From IDS-8 sp964424805 (lineage in GTDB: Bacteria; Pseudomonadota; Gammaproteobacteria; Steroidobacterales; Woeseiaceae), in contig CAYRKH010000008.1 of the NCBI GenBank assembly GCA_964424805.1, positions 20,769 through 84,768 on the forward strand: a stretch of DNA of 64,000 nt. Reading direction: 5' to 3'. Each line of letters opens with the position of its first letter. The first letter of the stretch is position 1. Positions 9,065-17,176 of this stretch are shown here, in pieces. The notes beneath the pieces are model-generated. The model saw only the letters and a list, made by a program, of their open reading frames with translations, was not told where the DNA came from and did not search any database. The translations under genes were made by a program, and so were the position numbers.

Positions 9065-10537
9065 ATGACCGGGACGATGACAAGGACGGAAACCTACAAC
9101 GACCACGTGGTGCGCCTGTTCCTGCTCGCGGCGAGCGTATGGGGCGTCATCGGGATGTCGATCGGCGTGTTCGCCGCCGCGCAGCTCGCGTGGCCGGCAC
9201 TGAATTTCGATGTGCCGTGGCTGACGTTCAGCCGAATCCGCGCCGATCACACGTTCGGCGTCGTCTTCGCGTTCGGCGGCTCCGCCCTGATGGGGACCTG
9301 CTATTACATCGTGCAGCGGACCGGGCACACCCGGCTCGCGTTCGGGCGGCTCGCGACGTTCACGTTCTGGGGGTGGCAGACCGCGGTCGCGCTCGCGATG
9401 GTGACGATGCCGCTCGGCATCAGCCAGAGCAAGGAATACGCCGAGCCGGAGTGGTTCATCGATCTGTTGATCGCCGTCGTCTGGGTCGCCTTCGGCGTGG
9501 TGTTCTTCGGGACGCTTGCGCGTCGCAGGATCCGGCACATCTACGTTGCGAACTGGTACTACGGCGCGTTCATCATCGCGGTCGGCCTGCTGCACGTCGT
9601 CAACAACGTCGCGCTGCCGGTGTCCCTGTTCAAGTCCTATCCCGTCTACTCGGGCGTCGTCGACGCCATGGTCCAGTGGTGGTACGGGCACAACGCCGTC
9701 GCGTTTTTCCTCACCGCCGGTTTCCTGGGGATGATGTACTACTTCGTCCCGCGCCAGGCCCAGCAGCCGCTCTGGAGCTACAGGTTCTCGATCGTCAACT
9801 TCTGGGCGCTGATCTCCGTCTACATGTGGGCGGGACCGCATCACCTGCAGTACACCGCGTTGCCGGACTGGGTGCAGTCCGTCGGCGCCGCGTTCTCTCT
9901 CGTGCTGCTGATGCCGAGCCTTGGCTCCGCCGCCAACGGCCTGATGACGTTCAACGGCGCCTGGGACAAGCTGCGCACCGATCCTGCGGCGAAGTTCATG
10001 ATCGTGTCGCTCGCCTTCTACGCGGCGTCGACCTTCGAAGGCTCGATGATGGCGATCAAATCGGTCAACTCCCTGTCGCACTACACGGACTGGACGATCG
10101 CGCACGTGCACTCGGGCTCCATCGGCTGGGTGGCGATGATCACGATCGGCTCGCTGTACGCGATGGCGCCTCGCGCCCTGGGCCGCCCCGAGATGCATTC
10201 GCACCGCGCGATGAACGTGCACTTCTGGATGCACACGGCCGGGTTGCTGCTCTACGTCGTGGCGATGTGGGCCGCGGGCCTGGTCGAAGGCCTGATGTGG
10301 CGGGCGACGGACGCGAACGGCGCGCTGGTCTACAGCTTCCTCGAGAGCCTCATCGCGGTGAAGCCGCTGTACGTCATCCGCCTGCTCGGCGGCCTCCTGG
10401 TACTCGGCGGCATGGTGGTCATGGCCTGGAACCTGTGGCACACGGCCGCCGACGCACGCGCGAAGCTGATCGACGCGATCCGCGTGCCGCTGCCGCAGCC
10501 CGTCGCGCAGCCGGCGACGCTGCAGGTCGGGGGCTAG
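9065..10537 (+). CDS. ccoN: cbb3-type cytochrome c oxidase subunit I
   Basis: The catalytic heme-copper subunit of the high-affinity terminal oxidase, with about 12 membrane helices. Metal ligands are visible: the early ADHTFG histidine for low-spin heme b, WWYGHNAV for CuB and the nearby tyrosine, GPHHLQY for the CuB histidine pair, and TIAHVHSGSIGW for the two heme histidines. Length (490 residues) is usual. The start is ambiguous: the ATG at 9065 has GAGGG directly against it, whereas an in-frame ATG at 9077 has better spacing and fits an FNR-dependent transcription start near 9059. It is the first gene of ccoNOQP-H-I-S and is followed by ccoO after 4 bases. Confidence 0.95.
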   Translation: MTGTMTRTETYNDHVVRLFLLAASVWGVIGMSIGVFAAAQLAWPALNFDVPWLTFSRIRADHTFGVVFAFGGSALMGTCYYIVQRTGHTRLAFGRLATFTFWGWQTAVALAMVTMPLGISQSKEYAEPEWFIDLLIAVVWVAFGVVFFGTLARRRIRHIYVANWYYGAFIIAVGLLHVVNNVALPVSLFKSYPVYSGVVDAMVQWWYGHNAVAFFLTAGFLGMMYYFVPRQAQQPLWSYRFSIVNFWALISVYMWAGPHHLQYTALPDWVQSVGAAFSLVLLMPSLGSAANGLMTFNGAWDKLRTDPAAKFMIVSLAFYAASTFEGSMMAIKSVNSLSHYTDWTIAHVHSGSIGWVAMITIGSLYAMAPRALGRPEMHSHRAMNVHFWMHTAGLLLYVVAMWAAGLVEGLMWRATDANGALVYSFLESLIAVKPLYVIRLLGGLLVLGGMVVMAWNLWHTAADARAKLIDAIRVPLPQPVAQPATLQVGG

Positions 10538-10541
10538 GGCC

Positions 10542-11192
10542 ATGCGGCTGCGCTACCGGTACTTCGAGGCCATCGAGAAGCGCGCCTGGCTGCTCGGGGT
10601 CCTCATCGCCATCATGGTCGCGCTCGGCGGCCTCGCCGAGGTGACCCCGCTGTTCATGGATGCCCACAGGATCAAGCCCGCTCCTGGCGTCGAACCCTAC
10701 GACCCGCTGCGACTCGCCGGCCGGGACGTTTATGTACGCGAAGGGTGCTACGCCTGCCATTCGCAGATGGTGCGGACCCTGCGTTTCGAGACGCAGCGCT
10801 ACGGCGACTACTCCGTGGCGGGCGAGTCCGTCTACGACCGGCCGTTCCAGTGGGGCTCGAAGCGCACCGGCCCGGACCTTGCGCGCGTCGGCGGCAAGTA
10901 CTCCGATGAATGGCATCGTATTCACATGGTCCGACCGCGCGAGGTCGTGCCGCAATCCAACATGCCGGGCTACCCGTGGCTCGAGCGCGCCACGATCGAT
11001 GCGGCCGGGGTCCAGGCTCGCATGCGCGGGCTGCAGCGCCTCGGGGATCCTTACGCGGACGATCAGATCGAGACCGCGCCGGCGGTCCTCGAGGGCAAGA
11101 CCGAACTCGATGCAATCGTCGCCTACCTGCAGGGCCTGAAAGCGCCCGTGGCGGGCGGGGACGAAGCCGTTGCCGCGGAGGAGGGCCCGTGA
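10542..11192 (+). CDS. ccoO: cbb3-type cytochrome c oxidase subunit II (mono-heme)
   Basis: A 216-residue membrane-anchored cytochrome c. One N-terminal helix (WLLGVLIAIMVALGGLAEV) is followed by the heme site GCYACHSQMVR (CxxCH at residues 69-73). The distal methionine is in VPQSNMPGYPWL. RPFQWGSKRTGPDLARVGGKYSDEWH is characteristic of CcoO. The protein passes electrons from CcoP to CcoN. Its stop codon overlaps the GTG of ccoQ (GTGA). Confidence 0.96.
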   Translation: MRLRYRYFEAIEKRAWLLGVLIAIMVALGGLAEVTPLFMDAHRIKPAPGVEPYDPLRLAGRDVYVREGCYACHSQMVRTLRFETQRYGDYSVAGESVYDRPFQWGSKRTGPDLARVGGKYSDEWHRIHMVRPREVVPQSNMPGYPWLERATIDAAGVQARMRGLQRLGDPYADDQIETAPAVLEGKTELDAIVAYLQGLKAPVAGGDEAVAAEEGP

Positions 11193-11389
11193 GCGGGGTC
11201 TTCGGCCACCTGGTCGGCGTGCTGATCCTCCTGCTGATGAGCGTGTTCATCGGCATCTGGTACTGGGCCTGGCGACCGCGCCACAAGCCGACGTTCGACG
11301 CGCTCGCGGAGATCCCGATGCACGACGGGAGCGCGGCGCCGGGAGAGAGTATCGAGGGCGGGGCCGGCCCGCGTGACGCAGGGTCATGA
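11189..11389 (+). CDS. ccoQ: cbb3-type oxidase small subunit
   Basis: A 66-residue protein with one membrane helix (VLILLLMSVFIGIWYWAW) followed by a polar tail starting RPRHKPTFDALAEIPM. This arrangement, size and position between ccoO and ccoP identify CcoQ, which stabilises the assembled oxidase. It starts with GTG overlapping the ccoO stop and ends overlapping the ccoP ATG, so it is translationally coupled on both sides. Confidence 0.9.
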   Translation: MSGVFGHLVGVLILLLMSVFIGIWYWAWRPRHKPTFDALAEIPMHDGSAAPGESIEGGAGPRDAGS

Positions 11390-12306
11390 GCGCGTTCTGG
11401 TCCGGCTGGATCATGTTCCTGGTGGTGCTGAACCTCGGCATCACGTTTTTCCTGTTCGTCTGGGCGCAGCGAGTCCGGATACCCACGGACGAGGACGGCA
11501 CCAGCGGCCACGCGTGGGCCCACGGCGTGCTGCGCGAGGGCGTGCGGAGGCTGCCGCTGTGGTGGGTGCTGTTCTCGGCGGCCATGTTCATCGCCGCTTT
11601 CGGCTATCTCCTGCTGTACCCGGGCTTCGGCGCCTTCGGCGGCCTTCTCGGATGGACGTCGGCCGGGCAGTACGAGCGCGCGGCGGCGGCGAACGACGCC
11701 AGGTTCGAGCCGGTCCTGCAGTCGCTGCAGTCCGGCGCCGTCGACGGGCTGGCCGGGCAGGAAGCCGTCCTCGCCGTGGGACGGCGTTTGTACCTGGACA
11801 ACTGTGCCGCGTGTCACGGCACGGAGGCGGTGGGCAACAGGGCGCTGGGTGCGCCGAACCTGGTCGACGCCGACTGGCTCTACGGCGGAGATCCGGTGAC
11901 CGTCCTCACCAGCATTCTAGACGGCCGCAACGGCATAATGCCCGCGTGGGGTCCGGCGCTCGGCCAGGACGGCGTCGTCGAAGTCGCCACCTACGTTCGC
12001 AGCCTGAGCGGTCTCGAGGGATCGCCGGCGTGGATCGCCGCGGGCAAGGCGCGCTACGCGACGATGTGCGCGGGCTGCCACGGGATCGACGGACAGGGCA
12101 TGCCCGCGCTCGGGGCGCCGAACCTTCGCGACGATATTTGGCTGTACGGCGGCGACCTCTCCAGCGTGATCGATTCCATCCGCGACGGGCGCAGCGGCCG
12201 GATGCCGGCGTGGCGGGAGCGGCTCAGCGAGGAGGAGGCGCGCGCTATCGCGGCCTGGCTGTACGCGAACGGCGAGGACCAGGCCGGCCGGCGGCGCTCG
12301 CGATGA
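11386..12306 (+). CDS. ccoP: cbb3-type cytochrome c oxidase subunit III (di-heme)
   Basis: A 306-residue di-heme cytochrome. Two N-terminal helices (residues about 5-27 and 58-78) are followed by two cytochrome c domains with CAACH (140-144) and CAGCH (228-232). Distal methionines are in GIMPAW and GRMPAW. DEDGTSGHAW and GWTSAGQYE are typical of the CcoP N-terminal domain. It accepts electrons from soluble or membrane cytochromes. Its stop overlaps the next gene's ATG (ATGA). Confidence 0.96.
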   Translation: MSAFWSGWIMFLVVLNLGITFFLFVWAQRVRIPTDEDGTSGHAWAHGVLREGVRRLPLWWVLFSAAMFIAAFGYLLLYPGFGAFGGLLGWTSAGQYERAAAANDARFEPVLQSLQSGAVDGLAGQEAVLAVGRRLYLDNCAACHGTEAVGNRALGAPNLVDADWLYGGDPVTVLTSILDGRNGIMPAWGPALGQDGVVEVATYVRSLSGLEGSPAWIAAGKARYATMCAGCHGIDGQGMPALGAPNLRDDIWLYGGDLSSVIDSIRDGRSGRMPAWRERLSEEEARAIAAWLYANGEDQAGRRRSR

Positions 12307-12587
12307 TCCGCGAGACCGCATCGATCCGCGTTCCGGCCCTGCCGCGGAAGCCGGCGCCCGCCCGGGACCCGGCAGGGGCACGTGCGCGCCGCCGCTGGTT
12401 CCGTGCGCCGATCCTGTGGCTCGGCGTTGTGCTGTTCGCTGCCTCCATCGCGGGCTGCATCCTGACGATCGCGCTCGCGCTGCGTCATGCGGACGCGCCG
12501 CTTCCCGTCGAGGGTGCGGAGCTGCTGAAGGTGCCGGTCGCGGCTGCTTCCCCGGGCAGCGCGGACAGTCCGGAGGCAGCGCGATGA
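12303..12587 (+). CDS. Short CcoH/FixH-like membrane protein
   Basis: A 94-residue protein between ccoP and ccoI, coupled to both by 4-base overlaps. An Arg/Pro-rich N-terminus leads to one membrane helix (WFRAPILWLGVVLFAASIAG) and a short periplasmic tail. FixH/CcoH occupies this operon position and begins with a similar P-W-[FY]-hydrophobic helix, but it is usually about 150-170 residues with a periplasmic beta domain that is absent here. I infer it is a reduced CcoH, needed for cbb3 assembly. An unrelated single-pass protein is possible. No ccoG lies in this operon. Confidence 0.55.
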   Translation: MIRETASIRVPALPRKPAPARDPAGARARRRWFRAPILWLGVVLFAASIAGCILTIALALRHADAPLPVEGAELLKVPVAAASPGSADSPEAAR

Positions 12588-14848
12588 AAACGCCTGCGGC
12601 GGACATCTGGCGGCGTCCGCAGCTCGCCCGTCACGTGATCCGCGACCTCGGCGGCGGTCACCGCGAAGCGATGCTGCTGATCGAGGGCGTACGCTGTGCC
12701 AGCTGCGTAATGGCCATTGAGCGTGCGCTCTCGGCGGAGCCGGGCGTCCTCGGCGTGCAGGTGAACGCGGCATCGCGCCGCGCGCGCATTACCTGGCGGG
12801 AAGCCGTGACCTCGCTGCCCCGGCTCCTCGACGCGCTGTCGCGCACCGGCTACCGGGCGCTGCCGCTGGACGCCGCCGCGCTCGACGACGTCCGTCGCCA
12901 CGAGGCGAAGGCAGCGCTCAAGCGCCTGCTCGTCGCGGGCTTCGGCGCGATGCAGGCAATGATGTATGCGGCCGTGCTGTGGCTGAACGGCGGCGATTCG
13001 CTCGACCCGGCGACGCGCGAGCTGTTCCGCTGGCTCGCTTTCCTCGTCGCGACCCCGGTGGTGTTCTATGCGGCGCAGCCGTTTTTTGCCGGCGCCTTGC
13101 GCTCGCTGAAAGCGCGCCGCCCCGGCATGGACGTTCCGGTCGCGATCGCCGTCGCGAGCATTTACGTCGCAAGCCTCGTCGAGGCGGTGCGCGGCGGCGC
13201 GCACGTCTACTTCGAGTCCGTTTCGATGTTCGTGTTCTTCCTTCTGATCGGCCGCTACGTCGAGATGCGGGCGCGTCATCGCGCCGGTGACCTGACGGAC
13301 GCGCTGGCAAGGCTCACGCCGCCGTTTGCCGACAGGCGACTCCGGGACGGCGGCCTCGAACGTGTCGGGATCCGCGAGCTCGTGCCCGGCGACCGCGTGC
13401 ACGTCGCGGAGGGCGGCGTGATCCCCGCCGACGGTGTCCTGGTGAGCGCGCGCTGCCTCGTCGACGAGGCGCTGCTCTCCGGCGAGTCGGCGCCCGCGCC
13501 GCGCCGGCGGGGCGAGCGGCTCGTCGCCGGCAGCGTGCTGGTCGAAGGGCCGGCGGAGATGCAGGTCGACGCCGTGGGCCACGACACCGTGCTCGCCGGG
13601 ATCGCGGCGCTCGTCGGCCGTGCCCAGGCGGCCCGTCCGCGTCTCGCGCAGGCGGGGGAGCGTGCCGCCTCGCGCTTCGTGCTGCGCGTGCTCGCGCTCA
13701 CCGTGCTGACCGCCGCGGCATGGGCGTTGATCGAGCCGTCCCGCGCGTTCACCGCCGCGCTCGCCGTGCTCGTCGTCTCCTGTCCCTGCGCGTTCGCGCT
13801 CGCGGTGCCCGTCGCCGTCACGCGCGCGCTTGCGGTGCTTGCGCGCCGCGGAGTGCTGGTCGTGAAGCCCGATGCCGTCGAGGCGCTTGCCCGGGCGACG
13901 CACGTCGTGTTCGATAAAACGGGTACCCTGACCGACGCCGAGCTCGCGCTGGAGCGCGTGGACACGCGAGGTGACACTTCGGCGGCCGACGCACGGCGGC
14001 TCGCGGCCGCGCTGGCCCGCGAGAGCCGGCACCCGGCGGCCCGGGCGATTGCGGCAGCCTGTGCCCGCCCGTGCACCGATGCGGCAGACGACGTGGAAGC
14101 ACGCGCCGGCTTCGGCGTGCGCGGTGTGGTCGACGGGCGGGAGCTGCGCCTCGGGCGCCCGGATTATGCGCTGGGCGCCGGCGCTGTCCTGCCGGAGGAC
14201 GAGGACGCCGTGCTCCTTGCCGACGATACCGGCGCGATCGCCGCGTTCCACCTGCGCGAGCGGCTGCGCCCGGACGCTCGCGAGACGGTAGAGGCGCTGC
14301 AGCGGCAGGGCCTCGAACTGTCCATCGCGAGCGGCGATGCCACCGCTAAGGTCGAGGCGGCGGCTGCCCGGCTCGGAATCCGCGACTGGCACGCACGGCA
14401 GCTGCCGGCGGACAAGCTGGCCCGGCTGTTTGCGCTGCGCGAGCACGGCGCGCGCGTGGTGGCCGTGGGCGACGGCGTCAACGACGCGCCGGTCCTCGGC
14501 GGGGCGGACGTCGCCGTTGCCCTGGCCGAAGGCGCGGAGCTTGCGCAGGCGAGCAGCGACATCGTCCTGGCCGGCGGCCGGCTCGCGGCGCTTGCGCCCG
14601 CACGCCTCGTGGCCCGGCAGACGCTCGGCATACTCCGGCAGAACCAGCGCTGGGCCCTCGTCTACAACTTCGCCGCCGTACCGCTCGCGGCGCTGGGATT
14701 CGTGCCGCCATGGCTCGCGGCGCTCGGCATGTCGGCCAGCTCGCTGGTCGTGGTGCTGAACGCCATGCGTATCGGCCGCCGTCCCGAAAGCCCGGAGCCG
14801 GCGACGCCCGTCGCCGCGCCTGTCGCGCCGCAGGTGGGCGCGGCATGA
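12584..14848 (+). CDS. ccoI: Cu+-translocating P-type ATPase for cbb3 assembly
   Basis: A 754-residue P1B-type ATPase (CcoI/FixI) that exports copper for the CuB site of cbb3 oxidase. A heavy-metal domain with VRCASCV (Cys38, Cys41) is followed by membrane helices. The metal-transport motif CPCAFALAVP, the phosphorylation motif FDKTGTLTD and the hinge GDGVNDAPVL are all present. SGESAPAPRR is the actuator-domain motif. The ATG at 12584 overlaps the preceding stop, and the N-terminal domain begins soon after; longer in-frame readings would run through the upstream gene. It is followed by ccoS with an ATGA overlap. Confidence 0.95.
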   Translation: MKTPAADIWRRPQLARHVIRDLGGGHREAMLLIEGVRCASCVMAIERALSAEPGVLGVQVNAASRRARITWREAVTSLPRLLDALSRTGYRALPLDAAALDDVRRHEAKAALKRLLVAGFGAMQAMMYAAVLWLNGGDSLDPATRELFRWLAFLVATPVVFYAAQPFFAGALRSLKARRPGMDVPVAIAVASIYVASLVEAVRGGAHVYFESVSMFVFFLLIGRYVEMRARHRAGDLTDALARLTPPFADRRLRDGGLERVGIRELVPGDRVHVAEGGVIPADGVLVSARCLVDEALLSGESAPAPRRRGERLVAGSVLVEGPAEMQVDAVGHDTVLAGIAALVGRAQAARPRLAQAGERAASRFVLRVLALTVLTAAAWALIEPSRAFTAALAVLVVSCPCAFALAVPVAVTRALAVLARRGVLVVKPDAVEALARATHVVFDKTGTLTDAELALERVDTRGDTSAADARRLAAALARESRHPAARAIAAACARPCTDAADDVEARAGFGVRGVVDGRELRLGRPDYALGAGAVLPEDEDAVLLADDTGAIAAFHLRERLRPDARETVEALQRQGLELSIASGDATAKVEAAAARLGIRDWHARQLPADKLARLFALREHGARVVAVGDGVNDAPVLGGADVAVALAEGAELAQASSDIVLAGGRLAALAPARLVARQTLGILRQNQRWALVYNFAAVPLAALGFVPPWLAALGMSASSLVVVLNAMRIGRRPESPEPATPVAAPVAPQVGAA

Positions 14849-14985
14849 ACGTGCTCTTGATCATGATCCCGCTGTCGCTGCTGCTGCTGGCGGGCGCCGT
14901 GGCGGCTTTCTTCTGGGCCGTGGACCACGACCAGTTCGACGATATGGAAACCCCCGCGCTGCTGCCGCTGGACGACGATAGCTGA
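14845..14985 (+). CDS. ccoS: cbb3 oxidase maturation protein
   Basis: A 46-residue protein with one N-terminal helix (LLIMIPLSLLLLAGAVAAFFWAV) followed by DHDQFDDMETPALLPLDDD. The W-x-x-x-x-QFDD-x-E-x-P pattern is the hallmark of CcoS/FixS, required for cofactor insertion into cbb3 oxidase. It overlaps the ccoI stop and ends the operon. Converging nei ends 31 bases further on. Confidence 0.92.
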   Translation: MNVLLIMIPLSLLLLAGAVAAFFWAVDHDQFDDMETPALLPLDDDS

Positions 14986-15016
14986 CGCGTTGGAGCGCCC
15001 TGCGTTGCCGCTGCCG

Positions 15017-15859
15017 TCAGGGTTGCGGGCGGCTGTCCATCGGCGCCTGGCAGCGGGGGCACCAGTACAAGCGGCGTGACGCGGCGCTACGCCTGAGAAT
15101 GAGTGCCCCGCAGCGGTAGCACGGCTGCCCGTCCCGCCCGAAGACCGCAAAACGGTAGCCGTCGCGGTTGAGGCCCCTGGCCTGCAGCGCCTTGACGCGC
15201 CCCGGCGGATTGGTGATGCCGCCGGTCCGGTAGGAGCGCCGGGCGATGGTCAGCGTGCTGCGGGCCACCCTGTCGACGGCAGCCGCCGATAGATCGCGGG
15301 GGCGCGCATCCGGCGTCACGCGGGCGTCGAACAGGATCTCGGAACGCAGGTAGTTGCCGACCCCGGCGATGAAGCCCTGGTCGAGGTACAACGCCGTGAG
15401 GGCGCGCCCCCGGAACCGCTTGCTGCGCAGCCGCTCGGCGACGTCCTGCACGCCAAGCGTTGCCGCCAGCAGGTCGGGCCCGGCCCTCTCCAGGAACGGA
15501 TGCCGCGCGAGCCCGGCGTCGTCCAGCACCTCTATGTCCGAAGCGCTGTACAGCAGGCAGCTATGGGCCGCCGTGTGCAGCGCTACCCGCAGGCTGCGCT
15601 TCGTATCCGGCCGCTCACCGCGCCGGCAAACGTACCAGCGGCCGTAGAGCTGGTTGTGCGAGTACATCGTCAAGCCGTTGTCGAAGCGGGTCAGGAGCGC
15701 TTTGCCGTGGGTGTTGACCGCGTCGACGACCCGGCCGCTGAGCACCCCCTCGAAGCGGGCCAGGCGCCGGATGCCGAATGACACGGCTGCCAGGCGCCTG
15801 TCCACCAGCACCTCGGCGAGCCGGTCCGCGGCTCGACGAATCTCGGGTCCTTCGGGCAC
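15017..15859 (-). CDS. nei: DNA glycosylase/AP lyase, endonuclease VIII
   Basis: A 280-residue Fpg/Nei-family base-excision enzyme that removes oxidised pyrimidines. It starts PEGPEIRRAAD, with the catalytic Pro and Glu directly after the initiator, exactly as in Nei. GKALLTRF and YSHNQLYGRW also follow the Nei rather than the Fpg pattern. A C-terminal zinc finger is present (CYRCG ... YWCPRCQ). The start codon is GTG. It lies 12 bases downstream of proA in the same direction and may be read through from proBA. Confidence 0.9.
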   Translation of the reverse strand: MPEGPEIRRAADRLAEVLVDRRLAAVSFGIRRLARFEGVLSGRVVDAVNTHGKALLTRFDNGLTMYSHNQLYGRWYVCRRGERPDTKRSLRVALHTAAHSCLLYSASDIEVLDDAGLARHPFLERAGPDLLAATLGVQDVAERLRSKRFRGRALTALYLDQGFIAGVGNYLRSEILFDARVTPDARPRDLSAAAVDRVARSTLTIARRSYRTGGITNPPGRVKALQARGLNRDGYRFAVFGRDGQPCYRCGALILRRSAASRRLYWCPRCQAPMDSRPQP

Positions 15860-15871
15860 TGGAGAAACGGG

Positions 15872-17176
15872 CTACAGCGGCCGGACCTGCCCCGCGCCCC
15901 GCACGACGTACTTGTAGCTCGTGAGCTGCTCCGCGCCAACCGGTCCGCGCGCGTGGATCTTGCCGGTCGCGATGCCGATTTCCGCGCCCATGCCGAATTC
16001 ACCGCCGTCGGCGAACTGCGTCGAGGCGTTGTGCAGCACGATGGCGCTGTCGATGGCGGAAAGAAAGGTTTCGGCCGCGGATTCGTCCCCGGCCACGATG
16101 CTCTCGGTGTGACCCGAGCCGAACGTGCGGATATGCTCGATAGCCGCGTCGATGCCCTCCACGGTCCTCGCGGAAATCACGGCGTCGAGATACTCCGTCG
16201 CCCAGTCGTCGTCACTGGCGGGCACCACTGAAGGCGACAGGCGCTGCAGCGCTTCGTCGCCGCGCACCTCGCAGCCGGCTTCTGCCAGTGCGTTCAACAC
16301 GGGAGGCATCAGGCGCGCCGCCGCTTCGCGGTCGACCAGCAGCGTCTCGGCGGCGCCGCAGATGCCCGGGCGGCGCATCTTCGAGTTCAGCACGACTTCC
16401 ACCGCCATCCTGGAGTCAGCGGAGGCGTGCAGGTACACGTGGCAAATGCCTTCGAGGTGCCCGATCACCGGCACGCTCGCCTCCTGCTGCACGCGCCGGA
16501 TCAGGCTCTTGCCGCCCCGGGGTACCAGCACGTCGACGTACGTCCGCATCGACGACAGCAGGTAACCGACTGCCGCACGGTCCCGGGTCGGTACCTGCTG
16601 CACGGACGTGCCGGGAAGGCCTGCCTGTTCCAGCCCCGCGACCACGCAGGCGTGCAGGGCGCTGCTCGACTCGAAGCTTTCCGATCCCCCGCGGAGGATG
16701 ACCGCGTTGCCCGACTTGACGCTCAATCCCGCCGCATCGGCGGTGACGTTGGGCCGGCTCTCGTAGATCATGCCGATCACGCCCAGCGGCACCGACACGC
16801 GCTGTATGGAGAGCCCGTTCGGCCGCGACCATTCCGCTTGCACCCGGCCCAGCGGATCGGGCAGTTCCGCGATCGCTTCGAGGCCGGCGGCGATCGCTTC
16901 CAGTCGCTCTCCGTCCAGCGCCAGCCGATCCAGCATGGCGGCCCCCAGGGCGGCGCCGCGGGCCCGCTCGAGATCGTTTTCATTGGCGGCGAGTATCTCG
17001 CCCGTCCGGCGGCGCATCTCCGCCGCCGCGGCGAGCAGTGCGCGGTTGCGTTGATCGGCGCTGCTGGCGCCCAGCGTGCGGGAGGCCTGCCTCGCTGCTC
17101 GTCCCATCGCCTCCATTGCCGATGCGATCGACCCGGAGGTCATGGCGGATTGCCGATGTGCGGATTGTGCTTTCAT
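15872..17176 (-). CDS. proA: Glutamate-5-semialdehyde dehydrogenase (gamma-glutamyl phosphate reductase)
   Basis: A 434-residue NADPH-dependent enzyme that reduces gamma-glutamyl phosphate to glutamate semialdehyde, the second step of proline synthesis. Family signatures include GVIGMIYESRPNVTADAAGL, KSGNAVILRGGSES and the active-site Cys in RRPGICGAAETLLV. HTESIV near the C-terminus is also typical. The ATG overlaps the proB stop (ATGA), so the two are translationally coupled. Confidence 0.96.
   Translation of the reverse strand: MKAQSAHRQSAMTSGSIASAMEAMGRAARQASRTLGASSADQRNRALLAAAAEMRRRTGEILAANENDLERARGAALGAAMLDRLALDGERLEAIAAGLEAIAELPDPLGRVQAEWSRPNGLSIQRVSVPLGVIGMIYESRPNVTADAAGLSVKSGNAVILRGGSESFESSSALHACVVAGLEQAGLPGTSVQQVPTRDRAAVGYLLSSMRTYVDVLVPRGGKSLIRRVQQEASVPVIGHLEGICHVYLHASADSRMAVEVVLNSKMRRPGICGAAETLLVDREAAARLMPPVLNALAEAGCEVRGDEALQRLSPSVVPASDDDWATEYLDAVISARTVEGIDAAIEHIRTFGSGHTESIVAGDESAAETFLSAIDSAIVLHNASTQFADGGEFGMGAEIGIATGKIHARGPVGAEQLTSYKYVVRGAGQVRPL

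Noticed and set aside
8915..10543. A 542-codon open frame on the minus strand opposite ccoN
   Set aside because: It mirrors the codon pattern of ccoN in GC-rich DNA, is low-complexity (rich in Arg, Asp, His) and has no recognisable domain.
12485..14446. A 653-codon minus-strand open frame opposite ccoI
   Set aside because: It is a shadow of the clear P-type ATPase gene, with no motifs and Arg/Gly/Asp-rich composition.
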